Below are positions 1 through 7,998 of a stretch of 49,160 bases of DNA, piece after piece (the first letter of the stretch is position 1; every line of letters starts with the position of its first letter). The notes under the pieces are model-generated. The model did not search any database. It saw only the letters and a program-made list of their open reading frames with translations, and was not told the DNA's origin. The translations under genes were made by a program, and so were the position numbers. The DNA is from Hyphomicrobiales bacterium (GTDB lineage: Bacteria > Pseudomonadota > Alphaproteobacteria > JAPOUT01), in contig JAPOUT010000120.1 in NCBI GenBank assembly GCA_026708545.1, forward strand, positions 1 through 49,160, given 5' to 3'.

Positions 1-2113
1 CGGTGCTTAGGGTTACGCTTCCGCCGGAAAAGTCCACGTCAATCTCGATGCTGCCTGTGTTACCGCTTGCGGTGATTGCATCGAAGTTTGCGATGGAGGT
101 TGCGCCGGTCAGAGCAAGTCGCCCGGAGAGAGTGAGCGGAACCACCACAGTCGGGCTGGATGTTTCGAATTCAAGGGCACCGCTTTCACTGATGGTAATA
201 CCGTCAATGCCAAAGATATTATTTTCCTCGTCTTCATTGTGGTTACCGAAATCAAAATCGGTGAATTCTCCCGCAAATTCAAGCATGACGTTTCCCGTAA
301 CATTGCCGGCATTGATTCTTCCGTTGAGACTGGCGCCATCCCTCATAATGACTGTCTGTGTTCCTCTTCCCCTAATTTCGATGGCAGTTCCAATTTCGCC
401 CGTGACTATGCCGCTTACGGTGAGGGTGACATTCCCGCTACCCTCGTTGTTAACAAATAGCCCTGCAATACCCGTAACATTACCCGTTGCCGTGACGGTG
501 ACATCTCCTGTTGATGAACTCCTTGTAAAGACATTGATGCCATCATCCTCGTCGGAGTCAATGTTTCCGTTGGCTGTAACGGTAACAGCACCGGTGCCGG
601 ATTGACTGATACGGATACCTTCGTTATTGGCATCAATGTCATTCTCTGCGATGACTTCTATTGCCCCTGCCCTGGATGAGTTTGCGCTGACTTGGATGCC
701 GACTCCTTCATCGGCTTCGATATGCCCTGCTGTGACTTCAATGGCGCCAATGCCTTGATGCGCTATTTTGATGCCGTGAATACCGGCATCAATCTCGCTT
801 GCATGGACGGTAATTGCACTTGCTTGCCCGCGAAACGTTGTAATATCGATACCGTTGCCGTATGCCGTACCTCCGGCATCAATTTTACCATACGTACGTA
901 CGATAGTTGCGCCCGAGCCGTAATTGTAGATGTAAACACCTTGCCTTCGTGCCCATATGTCTCCATTTGCAGTGATTTCTACGGCTCCTGATCCCGTTCT
1001 AGCGTTGACACTAATAGCCGCTCTTCTTTCGGATCTAATTAAACTGCCTGTTGTGATGGTAATTTTGCCGCCACCTGTTCGAACGGCATTAATGCCTTCG
1101 TTGTCAAAAGCTCTGACGGTGCCGTCCAAATCAATAGTGGTTGTTCCAGAGGACGAGGTGTTGATACCACCTGTAAAACTTGCACCTGTTTTCGAAATGA
1201 TAGAGGTATTACCTGATGCCGCTGACAGGTTGATGGCATTCTCACTTGAGCTACCAACGACATTGGCATTAACGGTGAGGGTAATATTGCCGGTGCCCGA
1301 GTGGTTAACAAGGATGGCATCTTTATCGTTATTGGTCGCGGTCACAGTATCGGAGGTGGTTACATCCACATTTCCCGTGCCGGAATGTTCAATCTCAATG
1401 GCCTCTTCACTGGCACTGGAAGTAACCGTTCCGGTCGCCATAATGGTAACCGCGTTGTTTCCGTCAATATCGAGTTTGATGCCCTCCGCGCCGCTCGAGA
1501 CGGCCGCGTTTGTGGTGACATTTACCTCGCCCGTTGTTCCTGCAGCCGTGACGATATCGATGCCGGCATGAGCGCCTCCTGTTACAGTTCCGTCTGCCGT
1601 AACGGTAACATTACCATTTCCGCTTTGGTTGATTTCTATGCCGCTATAATCAGTGGACTCGAGAGCTCCGTCTGTTGTGACAGTAACCGCACCCGTGCCG
1701 TCTTGGTCGATGTTGATGGCATCGTAATAGGAGGTGATGTCGTTGTTATTCGACAAGTTGACATCAATTGTGCCGGTAGTCGCTACGGACGTGACCATGA
1801 TGCCGAATCCTGTATTACCGGAAGAATTCAAACCAAAGGTAGCGTTTCCGGTAACATCTATATCTTGATTTTCCCGACCCGTAATGGATTGGGTATTATC
1901 ATTCGATGAATTTGCCGCACTAGAACAAGTCCAAACTCCCGTTCTCCCGGTTTCTCTACAACTTCCGGCTTCAACCGATGAACTCGTTGCCAGCAATGCG
2001 CCAAGCGTAAACGCTGATGCGCTAGTTAGAAACGGTGCAAAGGAGATCAGGCCTTTTGAAGTCTTCCTAATCCGTCCGCCTCGGACAAGGGAGAGGTGGG
2101 GGGTAACACTCAT
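1..2113 (-). CDS. autotransporter-like beta-helical surface protein, 3' part outside window
   Basis: The minus-strand frame is open from an ATG at 2113 to the left edge, about 704 codons. AGGAGG lies 9 bases before the ATG. The N terminus has a basic stretch (RGGRIRKTSKG) followed by a long hydrophobic segment ending near SSSVEA at about residue 49, an extended signal peptide of the kind seen in large secreted adhesins. The rest is built of imperfect repeats of roughly 28-34 residues with the pattern I-x-I-x-x-S-G-x-G-x-V-T-V-T-x-x-G, typical of a right-handed beta-helix passenger. No beta-barrel is visible because the C terminus lies outside the window. The autotransporter assignment is an inference from signal and repeats; a Tps- or type I-secreted adhesin is the alternative. 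Confidence 0.75.
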   Translation of the reverse strand, partial: MSVTPHLSLVRGGRIRKTSKGLISFAPFLTSASAFTLGALLATSSSVEAGSCRETGRTGVWTCSSAANSSNDNTQSITGRENQDIDVTGNATFGLNSSGNTGFGIMVTSVATTGTIDVNLSNNNDITSYYDAINIDQDGTGAVTVTTDGALESTDYSGIEINQSGNGNVTVTADGTVTGGAHAGIDIVTAAGTTGEVNVTTNAAVSSGAEGIKLDIDGNNAVTIMATGTVTSSASEEAIEIEHSGTGNVDVTTSDTVTATNNDKDAILVNHSGTGNITLTVNANVVGSSSENAINLSAASGNTSIISKTGASFTGGINTSSSGTTTIDLDGTVRAFDNEGINAVRTGGGKITITTGSLIRSERRAAISVNARTGSGAVEITANGDIWARRQGVYIYNYGSGATIVRTYGKIDAGGTAYGNGIDITTFRGQASAITVHASEIDAGIHGIKIAHQGIGAIEVTAGHIEADEGVGIQVSANSSRAGAIEVIAENDIDANNEGIRISQSGTGAVTVTANGNIDSDEDDGINVFTRSSSTGDVTVTATGNVTGIAGLFVNNEGSGNVTLTVSGIVTGEIGTAIEIRGRGTQTVIMRDGASLNGRINAGNVTGNVMLEFAGEFTDFDFGNHNEDEENNIFGIDGITISESGALEFETSSPTVVVPLTLSGRLALTGATSIANFDAITASGNTGSIEIDVDFSGGSVTLST

Positions 2114-2187
2114 TTCTAACGACCTCCTGGAAGCACTCTTAACTCCGACGACCCAGGATATTCTCATCCCCCTGTCCGCCAAACCCG

Positions 2188-2216
2188 AAAATACCACCCG
2201 TCCATGCGGATGACAA
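2188..2216 (-). promoter_or_regulatory. sigma70-like promoter for the surface-protein gene
   Basis: On the minus strand TTGTCA (2216-2211) is separated by 17 bases from TATTTT (2193-2188). It would start transcription about 70 bases upstream of the ATG at 2113. Confidence 0.45.
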
Positions 2217-2344
2217 CTCCGGTGCGGACTAACCTAGCATGTTTTTGTGTATTTGTCCTTGCTACCATCCCAGGAATAAAACACAGCCACAATCGCATGC
2301 GAGCGGGACGGACTGTTGTTATCGGGCAATATCCATGGGCAATA

Positions 2345-2374
2345 TTGATTTCGGGTTGACGGTTATGGTATAAT
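2345..2374 (+). promoter_or_regulatory. sigma70-like promoter
   Basis: TTGATT (2345-2350), an 18-base spacer and a perfect TATAAT (2369-2374). A possible ATG at 2373 overlaps the -10 box, so a protein starting there could not be made from this promoter. The hairpin-rich tract directly downstream is the more likely product. Confidence 0.5.
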
Positions 2375-2380
2375 GGAACC

Positions 2381-2504
2381 CGGTTTAGCAGACCGGTTCT
2401 ACGGAGGGCAACCTTGTCGGGTTGCCCATGAATACAAGACTGGAAACGGGAATAAATGGGACAACCTTCGTAGTTGGTCTGCTAACAACCCGGCGCCCGC
2501 CGGG
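2381..2504 (+). ncRNA. candidate structured small RNA
   Basis: This directly follows the promoter at 2345-2374. TTAGCAGACC (2385-2394) pairs perfectly with GGTCTGCTAA (2476-2485). Inside it CTACGGAGG (2399-2407) pairs with CCTTCGTAG (2465-2473) with one G-U, and GGGCAACC (2406-2413) pairs with GGTTGCCC (2420-2427). A GC-rich hairpin at 2489-2504 (CCCGGC/GCCGGG) follows, but without a T run. I do not recognise an RNA family; 6S, SRP and tmRNA signatures are absent. A competing reading is protein decay: the plus frame contains W-D-N-x-x-x-W-S...PAPAGDNVWIDG, which resembles an autotransporter passenger motif. Confidence 0.35.
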
Positions 2505-2628
2505 GACAATGTGTGGATCGACGGAAGGAGATGTTTTCAGCGGCAAGCAATCACTTTTATCAGACAAGATTCTTTAACGATCTTTTGTTAATTCTTCGCT
2601 GCGTTTCGTAGGGTTTGGACGGCGGGGG

Positions 2629-2754
2629 ATGTTGGAGGTTTACCAAAAACTCTACGATACGACCGCCAGCATTCCCCCGTCGTTCCTTGATGATGGCGAA
2701 CCGACAGTGTTATTCGTCAAAATGCCGGCGGGGCAGCCGCAAGTGCTTCGATGA
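2629..2754 (+). CDS. possible 41-residue small protein, unknown
   Basis: An ATG at 2629 opens a 41-codon frame with a plausible hydrophilic sequence (starts MLEVYQKLYD, ends MPAGQPQVLR). There is no clear ribosome binding site, only G-rich sequence before the ATG. It may be a remnant, since the neighbourhood between 2500 and 2920 otherwise has no convincing gene. No function is proposed. Two small hairpins follow at 2881-2896 (TGACG/CGTCA) and 2899-2915 (ACGCCC/GGGCGT), neither with a T run. Confidence 0.2.
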   Translation: MLEVYQKLYDTTASIPPSFLDDGEPTVLFVKMPAGQPQVLR

Positions 2755-2925
2755 TTTTGGGAAGGCCTTTGTGAAAGAAGGCCGGTGGAGCGCCGGAGAG
2801 TTGGTTCCCGGCGGCCTCCGGAAAATCAGCGGCAGCAAACGTATCAGAGAATTTCTTCCAAACCAAAACGGCTCTTGATTTGACGCCGCAACGTCATTAC
2901 GCCCCTCCCGGGCGTTCACCCTGCA

Positions 2926-4284
2926 TCAATCCAAAAGATTTGCTTCAAACGGATAGCGGGTCAGGTTTTCGCAGCCGTTTTCGGTGATAACAACCTGATC
3001 TTCCAGTTTGACGCCTTCTTTACCGTCGACTTCGCCGACATATGCCTCAACACACAGGCACATGCCGGGTTCCAGAACGCCTCCGTAGCCATGCTCTTCC
3101 ATATCTTCGGGATAACGAATCGAAGGATATTCATCACACAGCCCGACACCATGCATCATGACACTGTATCGTCGGGCTCTATACTCTTCGGGCAAAACAA
3201 GGCCGGCTTGTGTTACTTCGCGAAGACTCATTCCCGGTTTCAGAATGCCCGCGTTATACTGGATATGCTCATAAGCCGCCCGATAGAGTTTCTTTTGCTC
3301 GTCTGTCGGCTTTGCATCACCGATCATCCATGTGCGCGACAAATCCGCACAGAAACCGTAAGGTCCTATCAAATCCGTATCAAAGGCCAGCAATTCGCCG
3401 TTCCGGACGACACGCGGGCCGCATTCCTGAAACCACGGGTTCGTGCGCGGCCCGGAAGAGAGGAGACGGCATTCAATCCATTCTCCGCCGCGGCGAATAT
3501 TTTCTGCATGTAAGACCGACCAGATGTCGTTTTCCGTCACGCCCGGCACCGTGGCCTCCCGCATCATCTCCATGGAAATTTCGGTGGAGGCGATGGAAAA
3601 ACGCATAGCGTTCAACTCGTCTTCCCCCTTGACGGCCCGGGCCAGCTCCATAACCTCCTGGCCGTCAAAAATCTCAAAACCCAGATTGTCCAATTCACGC
3701 AAACCGGCAATTTCAATCTTATCGACTGCGAGACGCTTGTTTTCACCCGCATGCTCCTTGACCAGTGCGGCAAGGTCGTTGGCGAAACGGCGGGCATGTT
3801 CGGGAGTTCGATCGCCGGTTTCAAAATAGAAAAAAGAAGCACCGCTGCGAACTTCCTTCACCAACGGCAAATGAGCCGAAAGATGGTCGCAGTTGTGAAA
3901 ATCCCACAAGACCATGTATCCGGACGCCGATACAAAACAGGCCCGCGCATGGTTATGGATAATCCACACCTGCATGTTGCTTGTATCGCTGGCATAACGG
4001 ATATTCAGGGGATCAAACAGCAAAACACCCGCCAAATCCCGCTTCTGAAGCTGCGCAACAATCCGTGCGAGGCGGTATTCTCTCATGCGGGGAAGAATTG
4101 GAACGGTTAAGCCGAGTTCTTCCGCCTCGCGAAACGCCAAATCGGTTGGGCCGGTTTCAACGCGGTCGTTGTCATTCTCCGACCCGTCGGCTTTCCTAGT
4201 GGCGTCAATTGACGCATTTTCCGGATTAAAAGCGCCCGCGCGCCGACGAATGGGGTCTATTTTTTTATTTGGTGGAATATTCAT
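2926..4284 (-). CDS. dddP: DMSP lyase DddP, M24 metallopeptidase fold
   Basis: DddP cleaves dimethylsulfoniopropionate to dimethyl sulfide and acrylate in the cytoplasm of marine bacteria. The 452-residue protein has the family stretches NIRYASDTSNMQ and GEWIECRLLSSGPRTNPWF. All six metal ligands known for DddP are present at the exact family spacing: Asp302, Asp304, Asp314, His378, Glu413 and Glu428. The aspartate assigned as catalytic base is also present (Asp384). These features separate it from ordinary Xaa-Pro peptidases. I chose the ATG at 4284 because GGAGG lies 7 bases upstream and the protein then starts like known DddP. An in-frame TTG 12 codons earlier is less likely. It is followed on the same strand by no gene and preceded by a methyltransferase gene. 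Confidence 0.93.
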   Translation of the reverse strand: MNIPPNKKIDPIRRRAGAFNPENASIDATRKADGSENDNDRVETGPTDLAFREAEELGLTVPILPRMREYRLARIVAQLQKRDLAGVLLFDPLNIRYASDTSNMQVWIIHNHARACFVSASGYMVLWDFHNCDHLSAHLPLVKEVRSGASFFYFETGDRTPEHARRFANDLAALVKEHAGENKRLAVDKIEIAGLRELDNLGFEIFDGQEVMELARAVKGEDELNAMRFSIASTEISMEMMREATVPGVTENDIWSVLHAENIRRGGEWIECRLLSSGPRTNPWFQECGPRVVRNGELLAFDTDLIGPYGFCADLSRTWMIGDAKPTDEQKKLYRAAYEHIQYNAGILKPGMSLREVTQAGLVLPEEYRARRYSVMMHGVGLCDEYPSIRYPEDMEEHGYGGVLEPGMCLCVEAYVGEVDGKEGVKLEDQVVITENGCENLTRYPFEANLLD

Positions 4285-4342
4285 TCTTTCGCCTCCAAAA
4301 AGACTCTTGCCGGCAGGCAACCCGGCGGGAACAACTGCACCG

Positions 4343-4372
4343 GAATTGGAAAATTCCTTCCAATTCTTGGAA
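4343..4372. promoter_or_regulatory. overlapping perfect inverted repeats upstream of dddP
   Basis: GAATTGGAA (4343-4351), a 6-base spacer and TTCCAATTC (4358-4366) form a perfect inverted repeat. Its right arm is reused in a second perfect one, TTCCAA-TTC-TTGGAA (4358-4372). The pair sits about 60-90 bases upstream of the dddP ATG, a sensible place for a repressor or activator site. No cognate regulator gene is visible next to it. Confidence 0.5.
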
Positions 4373-4422
4373 CGCGTGCTCGATCTGACATTTGCGGCAT
4401 AACCTTCGTCCTCGGAACCCTG

Positions 4423-5115
4423 TTATGCGGAGACGTCGGCGGAGACGGACATGTTTTCGTAAAGGGCTAAAAAACGACGAACAGGCGGAAATTCATCATC
4501 GTAAAAATCTTGAATCTTTCCGGCCAACTTAATGGAACTTAAGGGAGGATCGAGTTCGTCTATCGTCAACGGCCACGGCATTCTTCCGGGATTATCTTCC
4601 GCATTGCGCGCACAGCTGATCAGTAAAATCTTTCCCTTCGGAGAAACGAACCGGCACATATGTGAAAACGCATCTCTGCGCATGGAACCGGGCAGGACCT
4701 GGAGTGTGTAAATCTCCAATACAAAATCGAATTGTCCGTAAAATTCTTCAGGGGATTCAAAAAGATTAAGGGTTCGCCAATCAACAGGGAGGCAGGGAAA
4801 ACGCTTTTTGCACTCCTGAACGGCCCGCTCTGAAATATCAAAGGCCGTGACCTGAAAACCTTGTTTTGCGAGATACGCGGCGTCATCGCCAAGACCGCAA
4901 CCGACAACAAGCGCTTTGCAAGGCGCCGGCTTGTGTTTCTTAAACCATTTTAGAAAAATTGGGTTCACGACCCGCTCGACCCACGGGATGCCGATCTTGT
5001 TTTCACCATAAAGCTCGTATGCCAGGTCAAACCATGACAGAGGCCGCCCGCTTTCAACATATTGAGCGGCAAGTTCACGTATTGATTCCCGGCAGGAATG
5101 TGTCTTCGCAGGCAT
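4423..5115 (-). CDS. class I SAM-dependent methyltransferase
   Basis: A 230-residue protein with the Rossmann motif I VVGCGLGDDAAYL, an acidic motif II (VTAFDISERAV) and an LNLF-x-FDFVLEIYTLQVL segment resembling the thiopurine/thiol methyltransferase branch. It would transfer a methyl group from S-adenosylmethionine to a small acceptor. The acceptor cannot be read from the sequence. It lies upstream of dddP on the same strand with a 138-base gap containing the palindromes, so cotranscription is possible but a sulfur or thiol role is only inference. The start is uncertain: ATG at 5115, or GTG at 5121 two codons earlier; neither has a strong ribosome binding site. Confidence 0.75.
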   Translation of the reverse strand: MPAKTHSCRESIRELAAQYVESGRPLSWFDLAYELYGENKIGIPWVERVVNPIFLKWFKKHKPAPCKALVVGCGLGDDAAYLAKQGFQVTAFDISERAVQECKKRFPCLPVDWRTLNLFESPEEFYGQFDFVLEIYTLQVLPGSMRRDAFSHMCRFVSPKGKILLISCARNAEDNPGRMPWPLTIDELDPPLSSIKLAGKIQDFYDDEFPPVRRFLALYENMSVSADVSA

Positions 5116-5222
5116 TGTCACGCACTTGTTTCGGCAACGGCGTTGGTTCGGATTACCTTAAACATTTCCTTGAATTTGTCCAGCATTGTTCCGCATCCTC
5201 CATATCCGGCCATATCGGAATT

Positions 5223-5251
5223 TTGAGAATTTCACAAAGTTTGGCTATAGT
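5223..5251 (+). promoter_or_regulatory. sigma70-like promoter for cysK-alaX
   Basis: TTGAGA (5223-5228), 17-base spacer, TATAGT (5246-5251), giving a leader of about 48 bases before the cysK ATG at 5307. Confidence 0.5.
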
Positions 5252-5306
5252 TTCCTTTCCACAAGGGGGACCATCACTCACACAGACGATTCGAGTCGCA
5301 ACACCC

Positions 5307-6317
5307 ATGCCCGACTATCCCGATATTATCAACCTCATCGGCAACACGCCACTCATTAAGCTCAAACGCGCATCCGAGGAGACCGGCTGCACCATCCTCG
5401 GGAAGGCCGAGTTTCTCAATCCGGGGCAATCGGTCAAGGACCGCGCCGCCCTCTATATCATACGCGATGCCATGAGGCGGGGAAGCCTGCGCGAAGGCGG
5501 AACCATCGTTGAGGGGACCGCGGGAAACACCGGCATCGGACTCGCCATGATAGCGAACGCCCTGGGCTTTCGCACGACCATTGTCATCCCCGAGACGCAA
5601 TCCGAAGAGAAAAAAGACGCCCTTCGAACACTGGGCGCCGAACTCGTCCAAGTGCCCGCCGTGCCGTATAAAGACTCAAACAATTATGTCAAATATTCCG
5701 GCAGACTCGCCGAAGAGTTGGCGAAGTCGCAAGCCGCGGGTGCAATTTGGGCAAACCAGTTCGATAACGTCGCCAACCGCCAGGCCCACATTGAGACGAC
5801 TGCGCCGGAAATCTGGAACGACACAAACGGTAAAATCGACGGCTTCGCGTGTGCGGTGGGGACCGGCGGAACGCTTGCCGGCATCTCCATGGAGTTGAAG
5901 GAACGCAACTCCGGCATCAAAATCGCCCTTGCCGACCCGATGGGCGCGGCTCTCTACAACTACTACTCTTTCGGCGAGTTAAAATCCGAAGGCGACTCCA
6001 TCACCGAAGGCATCGGGCAGGGACGCATCACCGCCAACCTGGAAGGCGCCGACGTTGATATCGCCTTTCAAATCAGGGACGAAGAAGCGCTTCCCATCGT
6101 CTTTAACCTCGTCCAAGAAGAAGGGCTGTGCATGGGCGGCTCAAGCGGCATCAACATTGCGGGCGCCGTGAGACTTGCAAAGGAGATGGGTCCCGGGCAT
6201 GTCATCGTAACCGTTTTGTGCGATTATGGCACAAGATACCAAAGCAAACTCTTCAACCCCGACTTCCTCAAGTCCAAAAACCTACCGTATCCGAAATGGA
6301 TGGAGAAAACATCATGA
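5307..6317 (+). CDS. cysK: cysteine synthase (O-acetylserine sulfhydrylase), PLP-dependent
   Basis: This 336-residue fold-type II PLP enzyme makes cysteine from O-acetylserine and sulfide. Visible motifs are NPGQSVKDR with the PLP lysine Lys44, the substrate loop TAGNTGIGLA (71-80), the phosphate-binding GTGGT (185-189) and GGSSG (277-281). The subgroup carries the phrase GELKSEGDSITEGIGQGR, also found in cystathionine-synthase-like members, so exact substrate use is less certain than the fold. The start at 5307 gives the usual N terminus (PDIINLIGNTPL); upstream in-frame starts would add an unrelated extension. It overlaps alaX by the four bases ATGA, so the two are translationally coupled. 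Confidence 0.9.
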   Translation: MPDYPDIINLIGNTPLIKLKRASEETGCTILGKAEFLNPGQSVKDRAALYIIRDAMRRGSLREGGTIVEGTAGNTGIGLAMIANALGFRTTIVIPETQSEEKKDALRTLGAELVQVPAVPYKDSNNYVKYSGRLAEELAKSQAAGAIWANQFDNVANRQAHIETTAPEIWNDTNGKIDGFACAVGTGGTLAGISMELKERNSGIKIALADPMGAALYNYYSFGELKSEGDSITEGIGQGRITANLEGADVDIAFQIRDEEALPIVFNLVQEEGLCMGGSSGINIAGAVRLAKEMGPGHVIVTVLCDYGTRYQSKLFNPDFLKSKNLPYPKWMEKTS

Positions 6318-7054
6318 CCGAAAAAACCGAAGAATTATTTCGAGAAAACGCCTACCTCAAGGAAGCGCAAGCATGCGTCAAAGACGTCATCGATTTGGAT
6401 GATGGCGCATGCGGCGTTCTGCTCGATCGCACCGTCTTCTATCCCCTCGGCGGAGGCCAGCCCGGCGATACCGGACACCTCATTGACCTGGAAAGCAACA
6501 ACCGCGTTGATGTCATCGATACGCGTAAAAACCTCCCCCAGGCAAGCGGCGAGATTGTGCATCTGCTTGCTCCCGGAAGCGTGCCCCTTGCATCCGGCGC
6601 GAAAGTCTCTCTTCACATCGACTGGGAGCGACGCTACAAGCACATGCGAATGCACAGTTGCATGCATCTTCTCTCCGCTATTCTGCCATGGCCCGTGACC
6701 GGCGGACAAGTCGGAACCGAAAGCGGACGTATCGATTTTGACATTCCCGAAGCCATCCTCGACAAACAAGAGATAACCGAAAAACTCAACCAGCTCATCC
6801 AGAAAGACAGCAAAGTCACGTCACGCTGGATCAGCGCGCAGGAACTCGCGGACAATCCGTCACTTGTTAAAACCATGTCGGTCAAACCGCCGACCACCGG
6901 CGGGCGTGTAAGGCTCATCGAGATCGAAAACTGCGACCTGCAACCGTGCGGCGGAACGCACGTCAAGCAGACCGCAGAAATCGGCAAAGTCGAAATTAGA
7001 AAAATTGAAAAGAAGGGCGCGCAAAACCGCCGCGTGCGAATCGCCTTTCTATAG
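6314..7054 (+). CDS. alaX: alanyl-tRNA editing protein AlaX
   Basis: AlaX is a free-standing version of the AlaRS editing domain that hydrolyses Ser-tRNA(Ala) or Gly-tRNA(Ala). The 246-residue protein has the GGGQPGDTG loop (47-55) and the zinc site His114/His118 (HSCMH) with Cys212/His216 (CGGTH). The length fits the AlaX-M type. The ATG overlaps the cysK stop as ATGA. The last codons overlap the convergent gene ending at 7049 by six bases. Confidence 0.9.
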   Translation: MTEKTEELFRENAYLKEAQACVKDVIDLDDGACGVLLDRTVFYPLGGGQPGDTGHLIDLESNNRVDVIDTRKNLPQASGEIVHLLAPGSVPLASGAKVSLHIDWERRYKHMRMHSCMHLLSAILPWPVTGGQVGTESGRIDFDIPEAILDKQEITEKLNQLIQKDSKVTSRWISAQELADNPSLVKTMSVKPPTTGGRVRLIEIENCDLQPCGGTHVKQTAEIGKVEIRKIEKKGAQNRRVRIAFL

Positions 7055-7459
7055 GCGCTGATACCAACCCGTCAGTATCAACGCGCCAAGGAGAAAGGTG
7101 ACAAACCCGCTGATGCGCAGTTGTGCGCACAAGGATTGTTCCTCTTGCGAAGCCATAGCCGCAATCATCGCGCCGAACGCCCTCGGTGCCAATATCGACA
7201 AAACGCCTTTGGCGGTCGAGAGCAATCCGACAATCGTGAGCACCATCGCCAAGCCGTCCCAGCGCCAGTGAAATCCCAGGATGAATGCACCGAATGACAG
7301 GCTGAGCCAACCAATCAGCAATGTCACGGAAGTCGCCTTCTCGCTGATATCGCGCAACAGTTGGACAACGTTGCGCGGCTGCAACAGAGACGCCAACGAG
7401 ACAACGACAAGCGTAAGCCCGACCCAAAAAGATATGCCTTGTTCAATGATAGGAGACAT
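7049..7459 (-). CDS. small membrane protein with four predicted helices
   Basis: 136 residues with about four hydrophobic segments (near residues 7-28, 44-62, 66-85 and 113-133). There is a strong AAAGGAGG before the ATG at 7459. I do not recognise a named family; it resembles short uncharacterised inner-membrane proteins of alphaproteobacteria. It converges on alaX with a six-base overlap and appears monocistronic. Confidence 0.7.
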   Translation of the reverse strand: MSPIIEQGISFWVGLTLVVVSLASLLQPRNVVQLLRDISEKATSVTLLIGWLSLSFGAFILGFHWRWDGLAMVLTIVGLLSTAKGVLSILAPRAFGAMIAAMASQEEQSLCAQLRISGFVTFLLGALILTGWYQRL

Positions 7460-7998
7460 AACGGTTCCTCCTTTACCGAGAGAGTGAACACGCCCCCTCT
7501 TGCACGGCCATTCTAACCCGACAGCGCCGCAATTACAAGAACGGAAATGTTTGTGCATCCCCGCAACGGAAGGATTTCAAAATGAAATGTGTATTTCTCG
7601 CAGCTTGCGTGAATAGAAAGAAAGCTTCCAAAATACCGGCGGAGAAACTCTATATCTCGGACTGGTTTCGAAAAGCAAGCAGGCCGGTCAAGGCAACAGG
7701 ATGCCCCTGTCATTCTGTCTGCCGAATCTGGTTTGCTCGCTCCCGATAAGGCCATCAAGAATTACAATCGAACATTGAGCGGAAAGTCTTCCAAAGTGCT
7801 CAGGAAGCGGTTGGGGACAGTTTCCTCTTTTCAGCATTCTTGACAAAATTTCTAAAACCTTCAAAAAAGAGGAAAAACTTTTTAAATCTTTGATGTCGCC
7901 GTTTTTGAAAAAATTATCTTTTTATATCAATAGGTTACGATATATTTTCCGATATTTTGCCCTTGGGATTCACGGGATTTTTAAAACTTTTTAAATGT
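7460..7998. other. intergenic, becoming AT-rich, no gene seen
   Basis: I see no convincing coding frame. 7830-7998 is strongly AT-rich and lies just downstream of the Schlafen-like gene that ends at 7999. No clear terminator hairpin with a T run. Confidence 0.5.

Noticed and set aside
2381-2504. 6S RNA, SRP RNA or tmRNA
   Set aside because: No central 6S bubble, no SRP tetraloop domain, and no tRNA-like end are visible.
4959-5306. N-terminal extension of cysteine synthase by 116 residues
   Set aside because: The extension overlaps the divergent methyltransferase gene, contains the promoter, and is not found in the family.
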